From Desulfobacteraceae bacterium (lineage in GTDB: Bacteria; Desulfobacterota; Desulfobacteria; Desulfobacterales; SKZT01), in NCBI GenBank assembly GCA_011389745.1, contig JAABTQ010000002.1:62001-126000 (forward strand): a DNA stretch of 64,000 bases. Reading direction: 5' to 3'. Position 1 is the stretch's first letter. Each line of letters begins with the position of its first letter. Positions 28,220-35,230 of the stretch are shown here, in pieces. Made by a program: the position numbers and the translations under genes. A model generated the notes under the pieces. The model ran no database searches. It was not told the origin of the DNA and saw only the letters and a list, made by a program, of their open reading frames with translations.

Positions 28220-28384
28220 GCCAAAGTGCTTGATCTTTCGCAAGCCAAGATAGCATGATCAAAAGTCAGGCACTTGGGTTAAGGGAACCGGACATCCGAA
28301 CATCAGCTTGGAGAAGGATGCTCATCCCGCTGCGGTTCATTCGCACCTCTCAAGCTGGGCGTTGTGACCCAGCCACTTAAAAGT

Positions 28385-28636
28385 GCGGATCGTACCAGGG
28401 TCTTGCTGAAAAAATGTTGGATACCGGCGTAACTAATTCGCAACGATGCAGCGCTCCATCCAAATTCGTTTTGACAACAAAGCCAATATTGACGTAATTG
28501 CTCTTCGGTGATATCTTCCAATGGCTTATTATAAAAACGTTGCAGACGCAAAACAGAACTGACATATGATTGATACTTCTTTCGCATAACCGGCTAATTG
28601 GAGATCTTCTTTAAAACGTGTAATCAAATTGCTCAT
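28385..28636 (-). pseudogene. Tyrosine recombinase N-terminal fragment, frameshifted
   Basis: From the ATG at 28636 (after GAAAGGAAG) the first frame reads MSNLITRFKEDLQLAGYA. The match then continues in another frame with KKYQSYVSSVLRLQRFYNKP, ITEEQLRQYW and FGWSAASLRISYAGIQHFFS. This is the SAM-like core-binding domain of phage-type integrases of the sort linked to IS91-like elements. The catalytic domain is absent. Confidence 0.6.
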
Positions 28637-28721
28637 GGTATCTTCCTTTCTTCTTTAACCTTGTCGGGTAGAAGATACCGACCTGCAAGCCGGTAAGAAG
28701 ATACCATGAGTCATTTGATTA
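28621..28721. repeat. Inverted repeat spanning the recombinase start
   Basis: The 25-base arm at 28621-28645 and the reverse complement of 28697-28721 agree at 23 of 25 positions (TAATCAAAT..CTCATGGTATCTTC). The left arm contains the start codon of the recombinase remnant, so its 5' end appears duplicated in inverted orientation, with GGTATCTTCT motifs also inside the loop. Confidence 0.6.
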
Positions 28722-28764
28722 GGCAATAAAGATGGAAAAGGCTAATCTGCCGCGCAGCAGCTTA

Positions 28765-28831
28765 CTTGAACCTTTTGCTTCACCGGATTCCGGCCAAAGA
28801 GCGGCCCTCTCCGGTGAGCAATGCGTTAGGC
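28765..28831 (+). mobile_element. attC-like integron recombination site 1
   Basis: The site ends in R' box GTTAGGC (28825-28831). The left arm CTTGAAC-CTTTTGCTTCACCGGA matches the reverse complement of the right arm, GCCTAAC-GCATTGCT-CACCGGA, with one unpaired T (extrahelical base), then TTCCGGCC/GGCC near the tip. This is the layout of an integron attC. It lies 69 bases before the McrB start. Confidence 0.55.
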
Positions 28832-28899
28832 ATCTTGATCCTATGAGCTATCAAAAAAGACGAGCATAGCGATCATTAATAAATAATGGAGAGCAGATT

Positions 28900-29994
28900 G
28901 TGACTTCTAAACCTGAAGGGGCTGGAGCCCGAGCCTGCTGGTTTGTCGGGTCCTCATACGGTAAAACTAATGATCAAACACCCCGTTTTCTGCAGGAAGG
29001 CATTTGGGAGAATGGCTATCAAGACAAATACCTCGACGCGGTGAAGTCCATCCAGGTTGGGGACCGTATTGCGATCAAATCGTCCTATACGCGGAAACAC
29101 GATCTGCCCTTTGATAACCGTGGCCAAACCGTTTCAGTCATGGCGATCAAAGCCATTGGCACGGTAAATGAGAACCTCGGAGATGGCCGTACCTTAAAGG
29201 TTGACTGGAAACCCTTCGATCCGCCGCGTGAGTGGTACTTCTATACCAATCGAAGCACGATTTGGCGCGTCTTGCCCGGCGACTGGACTACAGACGCCCT
29301 AGTCGGATTTACGTTCGAGGGAAAGACGCAGGACATCAACCGATTCCGCAACGCTCCCTACTGGCGAGAGCGTTTCGGCGATAGCTCCGTCGACAAACGC
29401 CGTTTCCACTGGACCCGCTTTTATGAGGCGGTGGCTGACAAACTTCTCACCTTTAGAAATCGGCGTGAGGAGCTGATTTCCCGAATTCACGCTATCGGCA
29501 AGAAAGTCGACTGCATGTCGATTCTCAATGACCAATACCAAGAAAGCGTGCCGGGAGGCCCGCTGAAAGACATCTGCCCATTTACGGTCATGGGCATATT
29601 CAACCGGGGGATTACCGATGCCAATCGCAAAACCATAGCGAGCGAACTGGCCAGCCTGCTTGGTGTGTCAGAGCCTGTTCCCGACTCCTTTGAAGGAATT
29701 CCAGTTCTCAATAACCAGAGGACATGGTTTTTTGGCTACAGCTACAAACGACAACCAGATGACATTGACACCCTCTGGGAAGCCTTCGCCCAGGCGATTG
29801 CTTTCGCGGAATCAGATGATGCTGATTCACGGTCGGCCTTTAACAGATGGGTGTTTTATCGCCCGAGAAAAAATCGAAAAGATTCTCGAGCGTCTTCGGA
29901 CCAAGAAAAACCTGATCCTACAGGGGCCACCAGGAACTGGAAAGACCTGGCTGGCCAAAAGATTGGCATTTGCGTTAATAGGGCAACGCGATGA
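28900..29994 (+). CDS. McrB-type protein, N-terminal part (modified-base reader domain), 3' frame broken
   Basis: GTG start after GGAGAG. The first frame encodes an EVE/PUA-like specificity domain (CWFVGSSYGKTND, VGDRIAIKSSYTRK) followed by WRERFGDSSVDKRRFHWTRF and ICPFTVMGIFNRGITDANRK...GIPVLNNQRTWFFGY, known from the N-terminal halves of McrB-like restriction ATPases. Similarity ends near codon 308; the frame then runs out at 29994 while the AAA+ part continues in another frame from about 29840. The usual linker (WNLTMGLYWVRP type) is missing, so an internal deletion probably fused the halves out of frame. Confidence 0.6.
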   Translation: MTSKPEGAGARACWFVGSSYGKTNDQTPRFLQEGIWENGYQDKYLDAVKSIQVGDRIAIKSSYTRKHDLPFDNRGQTVSVMAIKAIGTVNENLGDGRTLKVDWKPFDPPREWYFYTNRSTIWRVLPGDWTTDALVGFTFEGKTQDINRFRNAPYWRERFGDSSVDKRRFHWTRFYEAVADKLLTFRNRREELISRIHAIGKKVDCMSILNDQYQESVPGGPLKDICPFTVMGIFNRGITDANRKTIASELASLLGVSEPVPDSFEGIPVLNNQRTWFFGYSYKRQPDDIDTLWEAFAQAIAFAESDDADSRSAFNRWVFYRPRKNRKDSRASSDQEKPDPTGATRNWKDLAGQKIGICVNRATR

Positions 29995-30703
29995 CAGCAA
30001 GGTCCGACCGGTTCAGTTTCACCCGAACCTTTCTTATGAGGACTTTATTCGTGGTTGGCGGCCGGTTGGCGACGGCAAGCTTACGCTGGTAGATGGACCT
30101 TTTTTGGAGATGATGAAGGCAGCTGAAAAAGATCCCAAGTCAAGGCACGTCGTTGTCATTGAAGAAATCAATCGCGGGAATCCAGCACAGATTTTCGGCG
30201 AGATGTTGACACTGCTCGAGGTGGATAAGCGAACGCCGAATGAAGCCTTGGAGCTTTCCTACAAACGTTCGGATGAAGAGCGGGTTTTTATTCCGGACAA
30301 TCTATACGTCATCGGCACGATGAATATTGCAGACCGCTCTCTTGCGCTGGTCGATCTTGCGTTGCGTCGCCGTTTTGCCTTCATTGATCTGGAGCCCACT
30401 CTTGGCAAACCTTGGCGCGACTGGGTTCAATCCCAGTGCGGCATTGATTCAGAAATCCTCGTTGAGATCGAGAAGCGTCTCAATGTTCTGAACAACGACA
30501 TCTCAGCTGATAGCGGTCTCGGCCCTCAGTTCCGAGTGGGGCACAGCTATGTCACGCCTCCGTTCGGTGTTCCGATTAGTGATGCTCGAGAATGGTTCCG
30601 CCAGGTCGTTGACACCGAGATCGTACCATTACTCGATGAATACTGGTTCGATGCGCTTGAAAAGTCTCAGAAGGCCAGGAATCTCCTGCTTGAAGGATTC
30701 TAA
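29660..30703 (+). pseudogene. mcrB: McrB-type AAA+ GTPase part, out of frame with its N-terminus
   Basis: The frame matching McrB begins about 29838 (CFIAREKIEKILERLRTKKN). It contains Walker A GPPGTGKTWLAK, Walker B VVVIEEINRGNPAQ, and the McrB signature GTMNIADRSLALVDLALRRR. The protein end is intact and lies 2 bases before mcrC. No good start codon or ribosome binding site is visible, so translation depends on a frameshift or reinitiation; I regard it as part of a broken mcrB. GTP-driven translocation for methylation-dependent restriction is the family role. Confidence 0.65.
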
Positions 30704-30705
30704 TT

Positions 30706-31833
30706 ATGGCCATTGCTGCAGCCAACTTGATGTCAGACGCCCATGAAGGGATTGGACGTATTGGCCGTATCCCGGTGCGCAACCTTTGGCTGCTAATGCT
30801 GTACGCATCGGATCTCTTCCGGGTTCTCGAAAATAAAAACGTAGCCGTAGAGGATAACCCCGATGACATTCCGAATCTGGTCGCAGAAATGCTCTGTCAT
30901 CAGGTCGAGCGCCGCATTCAACGCAACTTGAGTTATGGGTACCAATCCCGGGAAGCTGTTCTTGGTCGTGTGCGCGGGCGCATTGACTTGCTGAACACCG
31001 AAAGACACCGATTACTTGATCGAGGAAAGGTAGCTTGCCGCTTCAACGAATTGACTGTCGATACTGCCCGAAACCGTTATGTCCGAGCAGCGCTAGGGGA
31101 AATTTCCAAAATAGTCGACCGTGATGGACTGACTCACCGATGCAGATCGTTGGCGGCAAGTTTAAGGCGTATGGGCGTAACCGGGGAGCGGCCAAGGCGT
31201 GGCGAGGAGTCCATTAACCGCTTCGGCAGACACGATGCTCATGACCAGCCAATGGTTTCTGTGGCGCAGCTGGCCTTAAACCTTGCCTTGCCTACGGAAT
31301 CCGCAGGCACGAAAAACCTATCGTTACCGGACAGAGAAATTACCTGGATTAGGAAGCTTTACGAGAAAGGCCTCGCGGGTTTTTACGATGTCGTGCTTTC
31401 CGGGAAAGGATGGCGTGTTGACGCTGGCAAAACGATTGGCTGGCTGGTTGAAAACAAGAGTCCGGGCATCGATAAAATCCTCCCCTCCATGAGAACCGAC
31501 ATCATCCTTAACCATTCGAACGCGGGACGCCGCATTGTCATAGACACCAAGTTCAACTCCGTGGTCACGCGTGGCTGGTATCGGGAAGAAACACTGCGAA
31601 GTGGATATATTTATCAGATTTACGCTTACTTGAGATCCCAGGAAGGCAATGGCGACCCGCTCGCGGAGAGCGCCGCGGGACTGCTCCTTCACCCCTCAGT
31701 GGGCGATATGGTTAACGAGGCCGTTGTGATCCAGAACCATGAGATTCAATTTGCCACCGTTGATCTTGCAGCGACGGCAAAGGAAATCCGAGAGCAGCTT
31801 TTGCAGGTTCTGGAACTTCGAGGACGATTTTGA
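30706..31833 (+). CDS. mcrC: McrC-type nuclease subunit
   Basis: A 375-residue partner of McrB. An N-terminal part (IPVRNLWLLMLYASDLF, VLGRVRGRIDLL) contacts McrB and a C-terminal PD-(D/E)xK nuclease core shows SMRTDIIL (Asp) and RIVIDTKF (D-x-K). It would cut DNA when activated by the McrB ring on modified sites. The gene itself appears intact although mcrB is broken; it ends 104 bases before attC-like site 2. Confidence 0.82.
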   Translation: MAIAAANLMSDAHEGIGRIGRIPVRNLWLLMLYASDLFRVLENKNVAVEDNPDDIPNLVAEMLCHQVERRIQRNLSYGYQSREAVLGRVRGRIDLLNTERHRLLDRGKVACRFNELTVDTARNRYVRAALGEISKIVDRDGLTHRCRSLAASLRRMGVTGERPRRGEESINRFGRHDAHDQPMVSVAQLALNLALPTESAGTKNLSLPDREITWIRKLYEKGLAGFYDVVLSGKGWRVDAGKTIGWLVENKSPGIDKILPSMRTDIILNHSNAGRRIVIDTKFNSVVTRGWYREETLRSGYIYQIYAYLRSQEGNGDPLAESAAGLLLHPSVGDMVNEAVVIQNHEIQFATVDLAATAKEIREQLLQVLELRGRF

Positions 31834-31936
31834 TTAAGGTGACTAAATTTATAGGAGGCGTGAAGTCAGCCATGGACATTCGACAAGAATGCCGTCTCCC
31901 AACCTTCTATGGGAATTCTGGGGACATGAAACTTAA

Positions 31937-31984
31937 TTCCAACCAGAAAATGCACCGGATAAACCGGTGATTTTCATGTTATGC
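31937..31984 (+). mobile_element. attC-like integron recombination site 2
   Basis: Left arm TTCCAAC-CAGAAAATGCACCGG pairs with the reverse complement of the right arm, GCATAAC-ATGAAAAT-CACCGG, again with a single extra base (G). R' box is GTTATGC (31978-31984). At 48 bp it is shorter than most attC sites. It separates McrC from the lipoprotein gene. Confidence 0.5.
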
Positions 31985-32021
31985 CTCAAGCTCTGCTATC
32001 TACGCTAAAAGGAGCGTGTAA

Positions 32022-32489
32022 ATGAAAATCAAGTCTTTAAGTATATTTTTGGTTATCGCGACTCTCATCGGCTGTGCCAGTACGCAAGGTGTGCGCATGG
32101 AGTCCTGTAAGGCAACTACGGAACAGGAAATCGCATCGCTATTCGATCGCTGGAATCAGTCATTACTAACTGGTGATCCGCACAAGGTTGTCGCCAACTA
32201 CGCAGAGCGATCAATCCTCTTGCCTACTGTTTCAAACAAGCCGCGTCTCACGCCGGCCGAGAAGGAGGATTACTTTCATCACTTCTTAGAGGACCGTCCC
32301 TCCGGCACGATCGACTTGCGCACCATTGAGGTCGGTTGCAACACCGCGGTTGACGCTGGTCTTTACACATTCACGTTTGCTAAGACAGGGGCAAAGGTCA
32401 GCGGACGCTACACTTACACCTATCGGTGGATCGGTTCAGAGTGGCGCATTACGAGCCACCATTCTTCTGCAATGCCAGAGAAGGAGTAG
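32022..32489 (+). CDS. SnoaL-like (DUF4440/SgcJ) lipoprotein
   Basis: A 155-residue protein with a lipoprotein signal (lipobox LIGC, C18). The mature part is a SnoaL/NTF2-like fold: EQEIASLFDRWNQSLLTGDP, VVANYAERSILLPTVS and the end YRWIGSEWRITSHHSS. AAAAGGAGCG precedes the ATG. It ends 10 bases before attC-like site 3 and starts 38 bases after site 2, the compact layout of an integron gene cassette. Substrate unknown. Confidence 0.75.
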   Translation: MKIKSLSIFLVIATLIGCASTQGVRMESCKATTEQEIASLFDRWNQSLLTGDPHKVVANYAERSILLPTVSNKPRLTPAEKEDYFHHFLEDRPSGTIDLRTIEVGCNTAVDAGLYTFTFAKTGAKVSGRYTYTYRWIGSEWRITSHHSSAMPEKE

Positions 32490-32499
32490 CATTCAAGAG

Positions 32500-32592
32500 G
32501 CCTAACCCAAAAGGATTGAACAAACCTGCCAGGAAAATGCGACAAATTAATCCGAGGCTGATGGCAGGTCGGATTCAATCCATTGTTCAGGC
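32500..32592 (+). mobile_element. attC-like integron recombination site 3
   Basis: R'' GCCTAAC (32500-32506) begins an arm GGATTGAACAAACCTGCCA that pairs with TGGCAGGTCGGATTCAATCC, ending in GTTCAGGC (32585-32592). Stems GGATTGAA and CCTGCCA are perfect, separated by a 4-base mismatch, and the outer boxes GCCT/AGGC also pair. About 93 bp long. Confidence 0.55.
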
Positions 32593-32610
32593 AACCCGGC
32601 AAATCGGCAC

Positions 32611-32791
32611 GAAAATTTACCTTCCAAGAATATTGGCCGAGGTGCCGGAACTCCCCGGATGCATGGCGGACGGAAAGACCTACCAAGAGGCCCTAAGCAA
32701 TGCGGAACAAATTATCGATGAGTGGATCGAAACTGCCACAAGACTCGGTAGGCCTATTCCTAAGCCGAAAGGCCGTCTGGCGTATGCCTAA
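32611..32791 (+). pseudogene. HicB-type antitoxin, 5' truncated
   Basis: An open frame reads EVPELPGCMADGKTYQEALS, then NAEQIIDEWIETATRLGRPI and PKPKGRLAYA to the stop, the conserved body of HicB antitoxins. The first strand is missing and no start with a ribosome binding site is visible; the sequence begins directly after attC-like site 3. No hicA was found. Confidence 0.65.
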
Positions 32792-32820
32792 TCAGCGGCA
32801 CAGTTCGCACATCAAATAAA

Positions 32821-32862
32821 GGATTAGTTCCGAGTCGAGGAACTAGTGCTCGGAACTAATCC
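32821..32862. terminator. Perfect inverted repeat, probable bidirectional terminator
   Basis: GGATTAGTTCCGAG (32821-32834) and CTCGGAACTAATCC (32849-32862) form a 14-bp perfect stem with a 14-base loop. It lies between the convergent HicB remnant and vapC. There is no long T run, so a recombination role is also possible. Confidence 0.5.
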
Positions 32863-32888
32863 ATGTTTAGACATTGCAAAGAGGGAAT

Positions 32889-33278
32889 TCAGTCCTTCCA
32901 AGCCCGCTGAACAACCACTTGGGCCATGGGATAATGTTTGGTGTTTAAGGTATATATTTTTCCACCGGATCGGATAACAGTTGCAGCCAGAATGGCATCG
33001 TTTATATCTATTGCATGGCTGGGGTGCCATTTACGGTAAAGTTCACCCGCAGTGTCTATAATATTCTGATCAACCGGTGCCGTTTTGAGCTGGGATAAAA
33101 ATAAAAGCGTGACATCGTTTTCAGCAGGTCGCATAAAAAAAACCACCTCAGCCCTTTGCATAGCTCCTGTCCAAAGTTCAAACTTTTCTTCATCACGCAG
33201 TTTTTTCAGAAGTCCAAAAGCTCTGCGGTCTCCACGCAAATGCCAAATGAGAACATCTGAATCAATAAATGCTTTCAC
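32889..33278 (-). CDS. vapC: VapC-type PIN domain toxin
   Basis: A 129-residue PIN-domain ribonuclease. Acidic active-site residues are visible in FIDSDVLIWHLRG (Asp), AEVVFF (Glu) and DINDAILAATV (Asp). Its ATG overlaps the antitoxin stop by four bases (ATGA), so the pair is translationally coupled. It should cleave RNA unless bound by its antitoxin. Confidence 0.85.
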   Translation of the reverse strand: MKAFIDSDVLIWHLRGDRRAFGLLKKLRDEEKFELWTGAMQRAEVVFFMRPAENDVTLLFLSQLKTAPVDQNIIDTAGELYRKWHPSHAIDINDAILAATVIRSGGKIYTLNTKHYPMAQVVVQRAWKD

Positions 33279-33532
33279 CTCTTGTATCTTTCCTGTGACC
33301 GGCGCACGCTCTCTTTTATGATTTCTATCGTTTCGGCCGGTGATTCATCCCGCTGCCAGCTTCCACAGGTATATTCCAAAATATCAAAACCCTGCTCTGC
33401 TTCTATTTTTTCAAGATAACACCGTATGGCATTTTCAAGGACGGCTTTTTTGGATGTACCAAGCCTTTTAGCCAAAGCATTGATATGTTGAATAACGGCC
33501 TCATCTATACGGGTTGACATGATTTTGTCCAT
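33275..33532 (-). CDS. Ribbon-helix-helix antitoxin of the VapBC pair
   Basis: An 85-residue protein. An N-terminal ribbon-helix-helix (STRIDEAVIQHINALAKRLG, KKAVLENAIRCYLE) gives DNA binding and the C-terminal helices (ETIEIIKESVRRSQERY) would cover the toxin. Ribosome binding site GGAGG is five bases before the ATG. A near-consensus promoter with repeated TTACGT motifs lies upstream. Confidence 0.82.
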   Translation of the reverse strand: MDKIMSTRIDEAVIQHINALAKRLGTSKKAVLENAIRCYLEKIEAEQGFDILEYTCGSWQRDESPAETIEIIKESVRRSQERYKR

Positions 33533-33558
33533 AACGACCTCCTGTCTCGTACGTAAGC

Positions 33559-33587
33559 AATATAACGTAAGAAAATATTGGTGTCAA
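33559..33587 (-). promoter_or_regulatory. Promoter and probable operator of the VapBC operon
   Basis: On the minus strand TTGACA (33587-33582), a 17-base spacer and TATATT (33564-33559). Two TTACGT hexamers spaced by eight bases overlap and follow the -10 box, a plausible site for the ribbon-helix-helix antitoxin to repress its own operon. Confidence 0.65.
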
Positions 33588-33677
33588 TACCAGGTTCTGA
33601 GATAACCAGAATTGATAGCAACACGGCCAAATTGGCCTTTTATGTTATGAACCCATAATCAGACAAGACTTAAAATA

Positions 33678-33850
33678 TTACACCATCTGTTTTTCAATCC
33701 TCACGGAACACGCCTTGTATTCTGCCGTCATGGTGACGGGATCGAATGCGGGATTTGTCAACCAGTTGGCATTGTTTTCCCGGAAATGAAAGGCCATCCA
33801 GACCATGCCTCTGGGAACTTCCGGTAATAAAACGAATCGCTGCCATATGT
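33678..33850 (-). pseudogene. C-terminal remnant of a formate dehydrogenase-type molybdoenzyme
   Basis: One minus-strand frame reads FVLLPEVPRGMVWMAFHFRE, then NNANWLTNPAFDPVTMTAEY and KACSVRIEKQM to a stop. This is the end of the molybdopterin-dinucleotide-binding domain of FdhA/NarB-like enzymes (MPFHF...ANxLTNPAxDP...KxCAVRVE). A stop codon interrupts the frame just upstream and the rest is absent. Confidence 0.7.
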
Positions 33851-33887
33851 GTCGGGATTATAAATTGCAAACGACTGCGCTCAAAAA

Positions 33888-35036
33888 TCACTGGACATTT
33901 ATAACTACAGCAAAACCGTTGAATATGGCCCAAACCTGATCATGCAGATCAAGCGCAAGGTGTCGGGCGCTTTCCGTGGAAACAATCGAACAAATGGTGG
34001 TTCCGTCAGCGATGCGGAGCATGTATTCCGTATTCACCTTTCCCTTTTTTATACGTTCGATCACCCCATTAAATCTATTTTCAGCGCTGCATTTGGGCTC
34101 TTTTTTCCCCGTTTGCAAAATGACCCATGGCGCTTTGACTTCAGCCGTAATCAACCTTCCTTCCTTCAAAGCCAGTTGCTCTAAGCTTTCATTGGTAATA
34201 ACAGTGGTAACTGTAAAGCCACTGATAGTTGTCAAAGTAACTTTCGTTTGGATATCTCCCCTCTGGAGGTTCTGAATTTTGCCGAAAAATGAGTTCCGGG
34301 CGCTTGTTTTCCGGGACGATTCCCTTTCGATAAACAATCGTGATACCTCCTGGATGTCATCTTCTGAAAAGGATACATAGGAAGAAGTCAGATTTGGTGT
34401 CGAATGACCTAAAAGCTTCTGAACAGCAGGCAGTGGCAAATTGTTTTGCATTAATTCAACAGCACGCGATTTGCGCAGAATTTCCGGTGCGCCAAGCTGC
34501 TTGGCAATTCCACATGCCTCAGCCCTTTCATAAAATTTTCGCCTGACAAATCCCGGGTCAAGTTTGAGCATCTTTTTAAAAGCTTTTTGGGATGACAAAT
34601 GGGCTATTGTCGCCTGAATTTCCCGACATACTACTTCGGATATATGAACGATTCGTTGCAGGCGACCGGATTTTTTCAGAGTGCGGCCGAAACGAACAAA
34701 ATGCTTTTCAAAATCGATATCCAGTTGTGGATTAATATTCAGCACCTCGCTCAATTTGCCTCCGGTATAGCGAATCAATAGAAAAATGATCAGGATACGA
34801 AGACGGGACAGGCGCACGTCGCCCCTCACAGCCGAGTTTGCCCAATCACGAAAGGATTGCTCCAATTTGTGGAGTTGGATCAAATCGAGGCATGTGTCCT
34901 GATTGGGTGAGGAAAAAATACTTCCATGATAGCTCCGCTCTGAAACAGCTGTCAGAGCAGATGGTTGGTCACTTGTATTCCTTGTTTGCTTCATTTTCTC
35001 ATGACAGTTTTGAGCATTTGAATTGTTCTTTTTCAC
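33888..35036 (-). CDS. Recombinase-fold DNA-binding protein with two TOBE molybdate-binding domains
   Basis: A 382-residue protein from a GTG. Residues about 55-230 are a tyrosine-recombinase catalytic fold: TGGKLSEVLNI, LRKSRAVELMQ, LLGHSTPNLTSSYVSF. The first catalytic Arg is replaced by K94 and the first His by E186, while R188, H211 and Y220 remain, so strand cleavage is doubtful. Residues 248-305 and 320-381 are two TOBE/Mop domains (NSFFGKIQNLQRGD; NRFNGVIERIKKGK) that bind molybdate or tungstate in ModE and Mop proteins. It is divergent from a MOT1 molybdate transporter. I infer a molybdate-responsive regulator that uses the recombinase fold for DNA binding. Confidence 0.75.
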   Translation of the reverse strand: MKKNNSNAQNCHEKMKQTRNTSDQPSALTAVSERSYHGSIFSSPNQDTCLDLIQLHKLEQSFRDWANSAVRGDVRLSRLRILIIFLLIRYTGGKLSEVLNINPQLDIDFEKHFVRFGRTLKKSGRLQRIVHISEVVCREIQATIAHLSSQKAFKKMLKLDPGFVRRKFYERAEACGIAKQLGAPEILRKSRAVELMQNNLPLPAVQKLLGHSTPNLTSSYVSFSEDDIQEVSRLFIERESSRKTSARNSFFGKIQNLQRGDIQTKVTLTTISGFTVTTVITNESLEQLALKEGRLITAEVKAPWVILQTGKKEPKCSAENRFNGVIERIKKGKVNTEYMLRIADGTTICSIVSTESARHLALDLHDQVWAIFNGFAVVINVQ

Positions 35037-35124
35037 AATCCTACTAATGTTTGATTATTAACAATATTCGGGTATAAATCAAGTCCGCTGGTTATTTTGG
35101 TTTCGGATCACGTCCATAATATCC

Positions 35125-35172
35125 TTGACAACTTTTATTCGTCTAAATACTATCATGATAAAAACTAAAATC
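35125..35172 (+). promoter_or_regulatory. Promoter of the molybdate transporter with repeated operator-like motif
   Basis: TTGACA (35125-35130), 17 bases, TACTAT (35148-35153). Two near-identical motifs, ATCATGATAA and ATCGTGATAA, lie at and just after the -10 box, suited to a repressor such as the divergently encoded TOBE protein or ModE. The classical ModE site was not found. Confidence 0.55.
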
Positions 35173-35230
35173 GTGATAATCCCGAAAGAATTTGGCTGAT
35201 GGTAAAATAAAAAAGGCTCTGGAGAATCCT

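Noticed and set aside
28385-28636. Integron integrase (intI) for the attC-like array
   Set aside because: The fragment resembles the core-binding domain of IS91-linked phage-type integrases and lacks the catalytic part, so it cannot be called intI.
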